NCBI RefSeq assembly: GCF_021173675.1 | Contig: NZ_JAIHON010000006.1 | Span: 434,001-498,000 of the forward strand | DNA from: Streptomyces lincolnensis | Lineage (GTDB): Bacteria; Actinomycetota; Actinomycetes; Streptomycetales; Streptomycetaceae | Direction: 5' to 3' | DNA: 64,000 nt | Shown here: positions 1 through 8,216 of the stretch, one piece after another | Layout: each line of letters begins with the position of its first letter | How positions within the stretch are numbered: the stretch's first letter is position 1 | Notes under the pieces: model-generated | The model's database searches: none | Told to the model about the DNA's origin: nothing | What the model saw: only the letters and a program-made list of their open reading frames with translations | Position numbers and translations under genes: made by a program

Positions 1-1
1 C

Positions 2-394
2 GGCGACCTGGCCGCCCTCACCGAACTGACCGAGGGATTCGCGAGCCCGGGGCAGCAGGTCACGCTGCGCCGCGATCCCGCCGTGACGGACGACCTGCCG
101 CACGAGGTGCAGGCCGCCGCCTTCCGGGTCGTCCAGGAGGCGCTGACGAACGTACGGCGGCACGCGGCCGACGCCACCGAGATCGTCGTAGCCCTGCGGT
201 GTGACGGGAACCGCCTGGAGGTGACGGTGTCCGACGACGGGCGCGGCGGCACCCAGCTCCCGGCCGCCGCGCACGGCGGCGGCTTCGGCCTCGTCGGTCT
301 GACGGAACGCGTCACCGCGCTGGGCGGCCGCCTGCACACGGGGCCCCGGGCCGAACACGGGTGGGAGGTACGGGCGGTGTTCCCGACGCCGTAG
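2..394 (+). CDS. Two-component sensor histidine kinase, C-terminal part (cut by window edge)
   Basis: Only the last 130 residues are present. They form the HATPase_c domain of a NarL/DesK-type sensor kinase: an N-box-like stretch VVQEALTNVRRHA, the G1 box VSDDGRG and the G2-like GFGLVGLTERV, ending at a TAG stop. Such kinases autophosphorylate on a histidine that lies upstream (outside the window) and pass the phosphate to a LuxR-type response regulator. The partner regulator is not on the right side, so it would be to the left. The sensed signal cannot be inferred from this fragment. The family call is firm. Confidence 0.9.
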   Translation, partial: GDLAALTELTEGFASPGQQVTLRRDPAVTDDLPHEVQAAAFRVVQEALTNVRRHAADATEIVVALRCDGNRLEVTVSDDGRGGTQLPAAAHGGGFGLVGLTERVTALGGRLHTGPRAEHGWEVRAVFPTP

Positions 395-436
395 ACATCC
401 CGGACCGCGGCCGTGCCCCGCGCCTACCATGACGGC

Positions 437-778
437 ATGACGGTCGACCTCTTCGCGGGCATTCCGGTCAACGACTACCGGGCGGCCCTCACCTGGTACG
501 AGCGCCTCCTCGGCGCCCCGCCGGTCTTCTTCCCGAACGACAAGGAAGCGGTGTGGGAACTGGCGGAACACCGGTACGTCTACATCGAGCACCGGCCCGG
601 TCACGGCGGCCACGCCCTGCAGACGCTCTTCGTCGACGACCTGGACGCGCGGATCGCCGCCATCGGCGAGCGGGGGCTGACACCGACCCGGCGGGAGACG
701 TACGCGAACGGCGTCCGCAAGGTCACGTACCACGACCCCGACGGCAACGAGATCGGCTTCGGCGGCGGCCCCGCCTGA
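437..778 (+). CDS. VOC (glyoxalase/bleomycin-resistance fold) family protein
   Basis: A 113-residue single-domain protein of the vicinal oxygen chelate superfamily. Visible hallmarks are the opening AGIPVNDYRAALTWYERLLG, the central VYIEHRPGHGGHALQTLFV strand and the closing YHDPDGNEIGFGG, which is the usual C-terminal metal-side motif. The ATG at 437 is chosen because the protein then begins right at the first beta strand; an in-frame ATG at 413 adds eight unconserved residues. The substrate is unknown; relatives range from lactoylglutathione lyases to antibiotic-binding proteins. It is followed after 16 nt by the next gene and may be co-transcribed with it. Confidence 0.8.
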   Translation: MTVDLFAGIPVNDYRAALTWYERLLGAPPVFFPNDKEAVWELAEHRYVYIEHRPGHGGHALQTLFVDDLDARIAAIGERGLTPTRRETYANGVRKVTYHDPDGNEIGFGGGPA

Positions 779-794
779 CGGAAAGGCAACCCCC

Positions 795-1403
795 ATGCTG
801 ATCGAGCACCGCGGACAGGCACCCGCCGTCCCGGACTCCGCCTATGTCGCTCCCTCCGCCACCCTGTGCGGTGCCGTCGCCCTCGGTGAGGGCGCGCGCG
901 TGCTCCACGGGGCAGTGCTGACGGCCGAGGACGGGGAGGTCCGGGTCGGGGAGAACACGGTCGTCATGGAGCACGCCCTGGTGCGCGGACGCGCGGGACA
1001 TCCCGCGGTCATCGGCGACGCGGTCATGGTCGGCCCGCACGCCCACGTCAACGGGGCGAGGGTCGAGAGCGAGGCCTTCGTCGCCACCGGTGCCTCCCTG
1101 TTCCCCGGCGCGGTCGTCGGCACGGGCGCCGAAGTCCGGATCAACGCCGTCGTCCAGGTCAACTCGCGCCTCGCCCCCGGCGCCGTCGTACCCATCTCCT
1201 GGATCGCGGTCGGTGACCCGGCCCGGCTCTTCTCCCCCGACCGCCACGACGAGATCTGGGCCGTGCAAAGGGAGTTGGACTTCCCCGGGACGGTCTACGG
1301 GGTTTCCCGCGGTACGCCGATGCGCGAGATCATGGCACGCCAGAGCGAGTTCTTCGGCGCGCACCGTGACGACATCGTCCTGGGGGACCTCCGCCGCAGG
1401 TGA
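795..1403 (+). CDS. Gamma-carbonic-anhydrase-like hexapeptide-repeat protein
   Basis: A 202-residue left-handed beta-helix protein. Hexapeptide repeats run through roughly residues 15-135 (for example ATLCGAVALGEGARVLHGAVL and AVIGDAVMVGPHAHVNGARV). Histidines at the usual metal-site spacing are partly present (VVMEHALVRG, VGPHAHVNGA), which fits the gamma-CA/PaaY-type family, but carbonic anhydrase activity cannot be asserted from sequence alone. The C-terminal helix (MREIMARQSEFFGAHRDD) is also typical of the family. It starts 16 nt after the VOC gene. Confidence 0.8.
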   Translation: MLIEHRGQAPAVPDSAYVAPSATLCGAVALGEGARVLHGAVLTAEDGEVRVGENTVVMEHALVRGRAGHPAVIGDAVMVGPHAHVNGARVESEAFVATGASLFPGAVVGTGAEVRINAVVQVNSRLAPGAVVPISWIAVGDPARLFSPDRHDEIWAVQRELDFPGTVYGVSRGTPMREIMARQSEFFGAHRDDIVLGDLRRR

Positions 1404-1466
1404 GCCGGGGCAGGGGCGTCCTTGGCGTTGCTGTTGCTATCTCGTTAACAAGAACCCTTGACGCTG

Positions 1467-1507
1467 AACGCGCTTACCGCGTTGGCTTTCACCACCTGGT
1501 TGCCAGG
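1467..1507. promoter_or_regulatory. Two inverted repeats in the leader of the sugar-binding lipoprotein gene
   Basis: AACGCG(5 nt)CGCGTT lies at 1467-1483 and CCTGG(TTG)CCAGG at 1495-1507, just upstream of the GTG start at 1537. Their symmetry and position suit operator sites for a sugar-responsive repressor of LacI or ROK type. No such regulator is beside the gene, so the link is inference. Confidence 0.4.
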
Positions 1508-1536
1508 TTGCTCTGTTGCCCCGGAAGGCACCTGTT

Positions 1537-2673
1537 GTGAACGTTTTCCCCCCGCTCAGCTCGGCCGCGCGACGTCTCCCCCACATCGTCGCCGTCTCCC
1601 TGTCGACGCTGTTGCTCACCTCGTGCGGCGTCATCGAGGGTGTCGGCGACAGCAGCAGTTCCGCCAGCCCCAAGAAGGGCGACGACATCACGGTCGGTCT
1701 GCTCCTGCCCGACCGGGAGACCGGTCGCTTCGAGAGATTCGACTACCCGCTCATCAAGAAGCGCGTCGAGGCCCTGACGAACAACAAGGGCAAGGTCCGT
1801 TACGCCAACGCCGGTGCCAGCGCCAAGAAGCAGAGCACGCAGTTCGAGCAGATGATCGCCGCGAAGGTGGACGTGATCCTGGTGGACGCGGTCGACGCCA
1901 AGGCGATCGCGAAGGACGTCCAGAAGGCGAAGGACGCGTCCATACCCGTCATCGCCTACGACCGTCTCGCCCAGGGCCCGATCGACGCCTATGTCTCCCA
2001 CGACAACGAGCTGGTGGGTCAGGTGCAGGGCCGCGCGATCGTCGGCGCCCTCGGCGACAAGGCCAAGACCAGCAAGATCGTCATGATGAACGGCTCGGTC
2101 GCCGACCCCAACACGGCCCTGTTCAAGCAGGGCGCGCTCAGCGAGCTGAACGGCAACGTCATCATCGCCAAGCAGTACGACACCCGGGAGTGGCTGCCCC
2201 AGGTCGCCAAGGCCAACATGGAGAAGGCGATCAAGGCGATCGGGCTCAGCAACATCGCCGCCGTCTACTCGGCGAACGACGGCATGGCGGGGGCCGTCAT
2301 CGAGGCGCTCAAGGAGGCGGGGGCCTCCAAGATCCCGCCGGTGACCGGGCAGGACGCGGACCTGGCAGCGCTCCAGCGGATCGTCTCCGGCGAGCAGTAC
2401 ATGACGGTGTACAAGTCGTTCCTGCTGGAGGCGGACAACGCCGCCGAACTGGCCGTCGCCAAGGTCCAGGACCACGGGATCGAGTTCGACGCGCTGACCC
2501 CGGACACCATCGACAGCCCGACGCAGCAGGACATCCCCGCCAGCCTGGTGCCGGTGGTCGCCGTCAGGCAGGACAACATCAAGGAGACGGTGATCCAGGA
2601 CGGCGTCTACACCGTCAAGGAGATCTGCACCCCCGAGTACGCGGCGGACTGCGCGGCCATCGGGCTGAAGTAG
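1537..2673 (+). CDS. Sugar ABC transporter substrate-binding lipoprotein (XylF-like)
   Basis: A 378-residue periplasmic-binding-protein-type (Peripla_BP_4) lipoprotein. The signal peptide ends in the lipobox LLTSC with Cys30 as the lipidation site, so it should be anchored on the outer face of the membrane. The mature part resembles xylose-binding proteins: ITVGLLLPDRETGRFERFDYPL at the start, VDVILVDAVDAKAI, IPVIAYDRLAQGP and VYSANDGMAGAVIEAL. The GTG at 1537 is preferred because GGAAGG sits 8 nt upstream; a TTG at 1516 has no ribosome site. No ATPase or permease gene follows on this strand, so it is an orphan here or its partners are elsewhere. Confidence 0.9.
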   Translation: MNVFPPLSSAARRLPHIVAVSLSTLLLTSCGVIEGVGDSSSSASPKKGDDITVGLLLPDRETGRFERFDYPLIKKRVEALTNNKGKVRYANAGASAKKQSTQFEQMIAAKVDVILVDAVDAKAIAKDVQKAKDASIPVIAYDRLAQGPIDAYVSHDNELVGQVQGRAIVGALGDKAKTSKIVMMNGSVADPNTALFKQGALSELNGNVIIAKQYDTREWLPQVAKANMEKAIKAIGLSNIAAVYSANDGMAGAVIEALKEAGASKIPPVTGQDADLAALQRIVSGEQYMTVYKSFLLEADNAAELAVAKVQDHGIEFDALTPDTIDSPTQQDIPASLVPVVAVRQDNIKETVIQDGVYTVKEICTPEYAADCAAIGLK

Positions 2674-2712
2674 GGCGCTCCGGCAGGGAATTCGGGCCCC
2701 GCGGCTGTCGCG

Positions 2713-3438
2713 TCAGTGGCCCAGTCCCGCGCCCCCGTCCACCGGGAGCACCGCTCCCCGCACGTATCCGGCCCCCGCGAGGAACGCCACCGCCTCGGCG
2801 ACCTCGTCGGGGTGGGCGGCGCGGCCGGCCGGGGCGTGCCGGAGGAGCTCGGACCGCTGGCGGGGGGTGAGGGCGCGGGCCATGTCGGTGTCGGTCAGGC
2901 CCGGTGCCACGACGTTGCAGGTGATGTCACGGGGGCCGAACTCCCGGGTGAGGGAGCGGGCCAGGCCCGTCAGCCCGGCCTTCGCGGCGGCGTAGTTGCT
3001 CTGCCCGGAGGCGCCGTGCAGGGCGGCCGTGGAGGAGACCAGCACGATACGGCCGTGGCCGCGGTCGAGCATCGCGGGCACCGCGCGCCGGGCGACCCGG
3101 AAGGCGCCCGTGAGGTTGGTGTCGACGACCGAGGTGAAGTCCTCCTCGCTCATCAGCGGCAGCAACCGGTCCTGCGTGACGCCCGCGTTGGCGACCAGCA
3201 CGGTGACCGGCCCGTGGGCCGCCTCGGCCTCCTTGAACGCCCGGTCCACCTGCTGACTGTCCGTCACATCACAGCGTACGGCGAGGAATCCGGCGTCGGC
3301 GGGCGGTTCAGCGCCCCGGTGGGTCACCGTGACCCGGTCGCCCGCCCTCGCGAAGCGGCGGGCCGTGGCCAGCCCGATCCCCCGGTTCCCGCCGGTCACG
3401 AGCACCGAGCGGGGTGTCGTCGGCGGCGTCCGGTCCAT
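2713..3438 (-). CDS. SDR oxidoreductase, FabG-like 3-oxoacyl-ACP reductase
   Basis: A 241-residue classical short-chain dehydrogenase. The cofactor motif is TGGNRGIG near residue 15; the NAG motif (LVANAGV) and the catalytic SSTAALHGASGQSNYAAAKAG with Tyr-x-x-x-Lys are all present. It ends in the usual FabG-like SGAGYVRGAVLPVDGGAGLGH style. In this cluster it is the obvious ketoreductase for beta-ketoacyl-ACP made by the ketosynthase genes further up the same strand (inference). The ATG at 3438 has AGGGAG six bases upstream. The gene starts inside the 3' end of the upstream transporter gene, with 131 nt shared in different frames. Confidence 0.88.
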   Translation of the reverse strand: MDRTPPTTPRSVLVTGGNRGIGLATARRFARAGDRVTVTHRGAEPPADAGFLAVRCDVTDSQQVDRAFKEAEAAHGPVTVLVANAGVTQDRLLPLMSEEDFTSVVDTNLTGAFRVARRAVPAMLDRGHGRIVLVSSTAALHGASGQSNYAAAKAGLTGLARSLTREFGPRDITCNVVAPGLTDTDMARALTPRQRSELLRHAPAGRAAHPDEVAEAVAFLAGAGYVRGAVLPVDGGAGLGH

Positions 3439-4957
3439 GGTCGACTCCCTTGTCGCTGTCCGGGTTTCGGGTGCGCAGGCCCACGACACACACCGCGAAC
3501 CCGACGAGGGCGAGGACGGCGGTCCAGAACGTGGCCGCGTACATCGCGTCGAGGAAGGCGCGGTCGGCGGTGGCCGCCAGGTCCGGCAGGCGCAGCGAGT
3601 CGGCCAGGGCGCGGGCCGACTCCGCCGAGGTGCGGGCCCGTTCCTCGGCGTCGGGCTGCAGGGATCCGGGGACGGGGGCGTCCGCCATGCGGCCGCGGTA
3701 GACCCCGGAGAGGATCGAACCGGCCATCGCCACGCCCAGCGTTCCGCCCACCTGCCGGGTGACGCTGTTGACGGCCGAACCGGCGCCCGCGAGATGCGGG
3801 GGCACCGCGCGCATCATCGCCGCCGTGACCGGGGTGCCGACCAGGCCCATGCCGAAGCCCTGGATCCACAGCAGGGCGGCGATGAGCACGAGAGGGGTGC
3901 CGGCGTCGAACCACAGGTAGCCGAGGTAGGTGGCCGCCGTGGCCAGCACGCCGGCGGCGACCGTCCACCGGGCCGTCAGGAGCCTGCTCGTGGCCGGGGA
4001 CAGCTGACTGCCCAGGACGATGCCGACCGCGGCGGCGATCATCACCGTTCCGGCGTCGGCGGGGGAGAGACCGCGCGGGCCCTGGAGGTAGAAGGCCGCG
4101 TAGAACAGGTGGCCGGCCAGCGCCATGAACGCGATCAGCAGCACCACGCTGCCCGCCGCGAACCCCGGTTGCCGGAACAGGCGCAGGTCCAGGCTGGGGG
4201 TGGGGGATCTGCGCTGGCCCGCCACGAAGGCGGTGAGGAGGGCGGCGCCGAGCGTGAGCGGGAGCAGGACGTGGGGGCCGTACCAGGGCTTTCCGCCGCC
4301 GAGTTCGATGATGCCGTAGACCACCGCGCCGAGGCCGAGTACGGAGAGGGTGAGGCCGGGGAGGTCCAGGACGCGGCGGTGCGAGGGGGGCAGCCGGGGG
4401 ACGACGGCCAGGACGCCGGCCAGGCACAGGGCGACGATCGGCACGTTCACCAGGAACACCGAGCCCCACCAGAAGTGGCTGAGCAGGGCGCCGCCCGCGA
4501 CGGGGCCGATCGCCACGCCGAGTCCGCTGGAGGAGCTCCAGATGGCTATCGCCCGGGTGCGTTTGTCCTCCGGGGTGCTCTGGACGATGACCGTCAGCGT
4601 GGCCGGCATCAGCAGGGCGCTGCCCGCGCCCATGAACGCCCTCGCCGTCACCAGGGCGGGCGGGTTCGGGGCGAACGCGGCCACGGCGGAGGCCGCGCCG
4701 AAGAGGGCGAGGCCTGCCAGGAGGGTGGTGCGGGGGCCGTAGCGGTCGGCTAGGGCGCCGCCCGCGAAGAGGGTGCCGGCGAAGACCAGGGTGTAGGCGC
4801 TGGAGATCCATTCCAGGTCGGTGGGGGTCGCGCCCAGGCCTTCGGCCGGATCGGCGAGGGTGGTGACGGCGACGTTCAGGATCGAGGTGTCCAGCCAGAT
4901 CAGCATCTGGGCGGAGACGATGACGAGGAGGGTGGGCCAGGTTCGGGTCGCGTTCAT
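3308..4957 (-). CDS. MFS drug exporter, DHA2 (EmrB/QacA) family
   Basis: A 549-residue transporter with about 14 hydrophobic segments. DHA2 marks include the N-terminal IWLDTSILNVAV, the DRYGPR loop after the second segment, and the antiporter-type stretch around GSALLMPATLTVI and WWGSVFLVNVPI. It is the probable exporter for the product of the aminohydroxybenzoate operon (inference from position). The last ~44 residues, after about position 505, are hydrophilic and are read from the same DNA as the first codons of the SDR gene in another frame. The ATG has GGAG 8 nt upstream. A 147-nt gap separates it from the preceding epimerase gene. Confidence 0.9.
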   Translation of the reverse strand: MNATRTWPTLLVIVSAQMLIWLDTSILNVAVTTLADPAEGLGATPTDLEWISSAYTLVFAGTLFAGGALADRYGPRTTLLAGLALFGAASAVAAFAPNPPALVTARAFMGAGSALLMPATLTVIVQSTPEDKRTRAIAIWSSSSGLGVAIGPVAGGALLSHFWWGSVFLVNVPIVALCLAGVLAVVPRLPPSHRRVLDLPGLTLSVLGLGAVVYGIIELGGGKPWYGPHVLLPLTLGAALLTAFVAGQRRSPTPSLDLRLFRQPGFAAGSVVLLIAFMALAGHLFYAAFYLQGPRGLSPADAGTVMIAAAVGIVLGSQLSPATSRLLTARWTVAAGVLATAATYLGYLWFDAGTPLVLIAALLWIQGFGMGLVGTPVTAAMMRAVPPHLAGAGSAVNSVTRQVGGTLGVAMAGSILSGVYRGRMADAPVPGSLQPDAEERARTSAESARALADSLRLPDLAATADRAFLDAMYAATFWTAVLALVGFAVCVVGLRTRNPDSDKGVDHGPDAADDTPLGARDRREPGDRAGHGPPLREGGRPGHGDPPGR

Positions 4958-5104
4958 GGTGCGGCTCCGTCGGGGCCGGGGTGGGGGTGGGGACGCTCAC
5001 CGGCGCCGGCGGGGTGCCGCGCCTTTCTTTGGGCCGGGCGCCGCCCTGGCGGCACGATTGCCCGCAGCTGGGCGGGACGAGGTGCCCGCAGGTGAGGGCG
5101 TGGC

Positions 5105-6016
5105 TCATTCCTTGCCCAGCCCTTCCCGCCAGCTCGGGCGCGCCGGTTTCCAGCCCAGTTCCGTGCGGGCCCTCGCGTTGGACGCGCCGTGGGCCGTGGT
5201 GAGTTGGTGGGTGGGGTACCAGCCGAGGAGGCGGGGGGCCAGGGCGGCCGGGATGCGGCGTGGGGGTGGGGCGCCGAGGGTGTGGGCGTAGTGGGGGAGC
5301 CAGTGGGCGGCGGGGGCGGGGTCGTCGTCGGTGATGTGGAGGATGCCCGTGGCGGTGGACTCCACGGCCGTCACCGCCGCGCCCACGGCGTCCTCGACGT
5401 GCAGGAACGAGGTGATGCCGGTGCCGTCGCCGGGGAGGGGCAGGCGTCCGGCCAGGACCCGCCCGGCCGTCGAGCCGGTACGGGCGTACGCCGTGCCGGG
5501 GCCGTACAGGGTGCCGTAGCGCAGGACCAGGCCGCCGTCGGTGGCCGTCACCTGGCGTTCCAGGTCGGCCACCGCGCCCACCGTGGCGGCCCAGCCGGGG
5601 TCCGGGGCGTCGACGTACAGCGGCGCGTCCTCGTCGAGGACGGGGGTGGCCGCCGGTGCGCCGGCGAAGGCGATGGACTGGGCGACCAGGCGCCGCGCCC
5701 CGGCCGCGCGGGCGGCGGCGACGAGGTTGGCGGTGCCCTCGGTGCGCAGGCGTGCCGTCTGTGCGAAGGCCCCGGCGGGGTCGTCGCGCAGGAGGCGCAG
5801 CGCCGACATCTGGTGGACCACGACCTCGGGGCGGGCGGCCGACACCGCCGACAGCAGCGCCTGGCGGTCCAGGGCGTCGGCCACGACGACCGCGTCCGGG
5901 TCGGCGGGGCCGGCGGTGTCCCGGACCAGCGCGGTCACCTCGTGTCCCCGTGCCCGCAGTGCTGCCACCAGCGGGCGTCCGATCACGCCGGTGGCTCCGG
6001 CGACGAGTACGCGCAT
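5105..6016 (-). CDS. NAD(P)-dependent epimerase/dehydratase-type reductase
   Basis: A 303-residue extended-SDR protein. The Rossmann glycine motif is VLVAGATGVIGRPL at the start, followed by VVHQMSALR, the SIAFAG strand and VLRYGTLYGPGTAY, which carries the YGxxY-like region. The catalytic Tyr-x-x-x-Lys is not obvious, as in several atypical extended SDRs that act as reductases rather than sugar epimerases. It starts 2 nt after the stop of the gene before it, so it is translated from the same operon as the carrier proteins and ketosynthases. A tailoring reduction of the aromatic product is possible; the reaction is not determined by the sequence. Confidence 0.75.
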   Translation of the reverse strand: MRVLVAGATGVIGRPLVAALRARGHEVTALVRDTAGPADPDAVVVADALDRQALLSAVSAARPEVVVHQMSALRLLRDDPAGAFAQTARLRTEGTANLVAAARAAGARRLVAQSIAFAGAPAATPVLDEDAPLYVDAPDPGWAATVGAVADLERQVTATDGGLVLRYGTLYGPGTAYARTGSTAGRVLAGRLPLPGDGTGITSFLHVEDAVGAAVTAVESTATGILHITDDDPAPAAHWLPHYAHTLGAPPPRRIPAALAPRLLGWYPTHQLTTAHGASNARARTELGWKPARPSWREGLGKE

Positions 6017-6018
6017 GG

Positions 6019-6540
6019 TCAGGCCTCCCCGTCCGTCGCGACCCGCAGGAGCAGGCGGCAGGCCGGGTCGCCGTCGCGCAGACAGGCGGCGGCCCGGTTC
6101 TCCGTGAGGCGGACGCCCAGGCCCTCGGACCAGCCGGCGTGGATGTCGGTGCAGGGGCAGCGGTAGCCGTCCAGGGAGCCGGCCATGCGGACCATGGTGA
6201 CGGCGAAGTTCCGGCGGAGGGTGAGGACGACGAGGTCGTCGGCCTCGACCTCGGTGGAGGCGTTGCGCAGTTCGCCGGGGAACATGCGCTCGCCGCAGTC
6301 GTCGTAGCGGCGGCGGAGCTCGTCCAGGTCCTTGCGGGGGTCGCCGGTGCCGGGCAGGGGGCCGGAGAGGCGGGCGACGCGTCGGCCGACGTGGAGGGCG
6401 ATCTTGCGCAGGGCCTCGGCGTTGATCTCGTTCGCGACGGACTGCCCGAAGCGGGCGGCCACGCCCTGGTACCAGTGGGCGTCGTGCTGCCACCACAGGC
6501 GGTAGGCCTCGACGGTCTTCGCCCGCTCGCCGCCGCTCAT
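6019..6540 (-). CDS. DUF6125-like protein related to ATC hydrolase
   Basis: A 173-residue cytoplasmic protein. It opens with a helical YRLWWQHDAHWYQGVAARFG and NEINAEALRKIALHVGRRVARL, then carries conserved-looking cysteines (GYRCPCTDIHAG, AACLRDGDPACRLLLRV) that recall the C-terminal half of L-2-amino-thiazoline-4-carboxylate hydrolase-like and V4R-type proteins. From memory it fits the DUF6125 family. The ATG at 6540 overlaps the stop of the upstream ligase (ATGA), so translation is coupled. Its role in the pathway is unknown; a ligand-binding or dehydratase-like job is conceivable because no recognised dehydratase is present in the operon. Confidence 0.55.
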   Translation of the reverse strand: MSGGERAKTVEAYRLWWQHDAHWYQGVAARFGQSVANEINAEALRKIALHVGRRVARLSGPLPGTGDPRKDLDELRRRYDDCGERMFPGELRNASTEVEADDLVVLTLRRNFAVTMVRMAGSLDGYRCPCTDIHAGWSEGLGVRLTENRAAACLRDGDPACRLLLRVATDGEA

Positions 6541-8216
6541 GACCGCTCCTCGACCAGGAGGGCGGCGAAGCGGTCCCGCATCACCCGCTTGAGCACCTTG
6601 CCGGTGGCGCCCTTGGCCACGTCGTCGGGCGCCATGGGCAGGGCGCGGGCGACCGGGGGGAAGCCGGCGCCGGCCAGGACCGTGTTGACGCGGTCGGTCC
6701 AGGACGCCCCCGCGACCTCCACCGGCCCGGCGCTGTCGGTGAGTTGGAGCAGGACGTACGCCTGCGCCACCCCGTCGCCGTCCCAGTCCGCGCGGACCCC
6801 GTCGGGGGCGACCGCGACGACCGTGCAGTCCGTGAGCTCGGGCAGCTCGCGCAAAAGCAGCTCCTCGGTGCGCGTGCTGAAGAGGATGCCGTCGGGGGTG
6901 CGGATGGCGTCCGGGGCCCGGTCGAGGTGGTAGAAGTTGCCGTCCTCGTCCTGGTGGGCCAGGTCGCCGGTGAGCCAGTAGCCGCCCAGGCGCATCCGGT
7001 TCCAGGTCAGGGAGTCGTTCCAGTAACCCGGCGTCAGGGTCGGTGACTTCAGGCCCAGGCGGCCGATCCGGCCGGGCGGCAGCGGGGTGCCGTCCTCGGC
7101 GAGCACGGCGGCCTCGGCGAAGCCGATCGGCCGGCCGACGCAGCGGGAGTAGGCGGAGGTGTCCTTGGTGTGCCGGTTGTGGAAGACGGAGTAGCCGGCC
7201 TCGGAGGAGCCGAGCCCGTCGACGAACACCGAGCCCTCGACGCGGGTCCGGCGCAGGTCGGCGCCGATCTCGATGTGGTTGCCGTGCCGGACCAGGGCCC
7301 GGATGTGCGCCTCGTGGGCCGCGTCGCCGGTGTTGAACCACGCCTGCACACTGGAGAGGTCGCGGGCGGTCAGGTCCTCGGCGGCCATCTCGCCGAACGT
7401 GCCGGAGAAGGCGAGCACGGTCGTCGCCCGGAATTCCTCGACGGCGTCCAGGACATCGGTGCCGCGCCGGCTGGAGAGCAGCTTGATGTCGGTGCGCAGC
7501 AGCAGGCAGTACAGCAGTGTCGCCACCATCGCGTTGTGCGCGCCGGGCAGCGCCACCAGGGTGCGTGCCATGTCGGTGCCGGTGGAGTAGCGCAGCCGGT
7601 GCAACTGCGCGTACATCAGCGTCCGGTGGGTGTGCGGCACCCCCTTGGGCATGCCGGTGGTGCCGGAGGAGTGGGAGATCAGCACCGGGTCGCTGGGGTC
7701 GTGGCGGTAGGGGTACGACGGCGGCAGCGCCGCGCGGTGCTCCGGGCGGATGTCGGCGGCGGTGACGTGGAAGCCGAGTTCGGACCCGGGGCCCGCGAGC
7801 ACCTCGTGGTGCTCCCGGTCGGTGAAGGCGCCGACCGCGCCCTGCCGGCGTACGTACTCCCGGGCGGTCTCGGGCGGGAGGTGGCCGTTGACGAACGACG
7901 GGATCGCGCCGAGGTGGGTCAGCGCGAGGAAGTTCAGCGCGAACTCGGTGCTGGAGTGGGAGTGGATCGCGACCGGGTCGCGGGGGCGCACGCCGTGGGC
8001 CGCGTACCAGCCCGCGTAGGTCTCGACGGCCTCGGTGAGCGCGCCGAGGGTCAGGGTCGCGGGGTGGTCGCCGTCGGGGGCCCGCCAGGTGCCGTCGGTG
8101 TGCAGGACCACCTCGTCGCGGGGGCGGTCGTAGGCCGTGAGGCGGTGCAGGACGTTGCCGGCGCCGAGTTCGGGGTCGGAGCAGATGCGGGCCCGCTCCT
8201 GCCTACTGATGCGCAT
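6537..8216 (-). CDS. AMP-dependent ligase of the ANL superfamily (first of two)
   Basis: A 559-residue adenylate-forming enzyme. The P-loop is SHSSGTTGMPKG near residue 190, the A5-like region is DGLGSSEAGYSV, and YWLTGDLAHQDEDGNFYHLDRAPD carries the conserved Asp and Arg hinge. The catalytic lysine motif GKVLKR sits near the C-terminus (KGATGKVLKRV). It would activate a carboxylic acid as an acyl-adenylate for transfer to an ACP or CoA. The operon contains a second ligase (10668-12077), so the two probably act on different substrates or steps; ANL relatives that perform ATP-dependent diazotisation are known in aminohydroxybenzoate pathways, which is a possibility worth testing. It overlaps both neighbours by a few bases. 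Confidence 0.85.
   Translation of the reverse strand: MRISRQERARICSDPELGAGNVLHRLTAYDRPRDEVVLHTDGTWRAPDGDHPATLTLGALTEAVETYAGWYAAHGVRPRDPVAIHSHSSTEFALNFLALTHLGAIPSFVNGHLPPETAREYVRRQGAVGAFTDREHHEVLAGPGSELGFHVTAADIRPEHRAALPPSYPYRHDPSDPVLISHSSGTTGMPKGVPHTHRTLMYAQLHRLRYSTGTDMARTLVALPGAHNAMVATLLYCLLLRTDIKLLSSRRGTDVLDAVEEFRATTVLAFSGTFGEMAAEDLTARDLSSVQAWFNTGDAAHEAHIRALVRHGNHIEIGADLRRTRVEGSVFVDGLGSSEAGYSVFHNRHTKDTSAYSRCVGRPIGFAEAAVLAEDGTPLPPGRIGRLGLKSPTLTPGYWNDSLTWNRMRLGGYWLTGDLAHQDEDGNFYHLDRAPDAIRTPDGILFSTRTEELLLRELPELTDCTVVAVAPDGVRADWDGDGVAQAYVLLQLTDSAGPVEVAGASWTDRVNTVLAGAGFPPVARALPMAPDDVAKGATGKVLKRVMRDRFAALLVEERS

Noticed and set aside
1458..2870. A 470-codon plus-strand frame over the sugar-binding gene
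   Set aside because: Arg/Gly-rich composition without domains; the true lipoprotein is in another frame with a lipobox and ribosome site.
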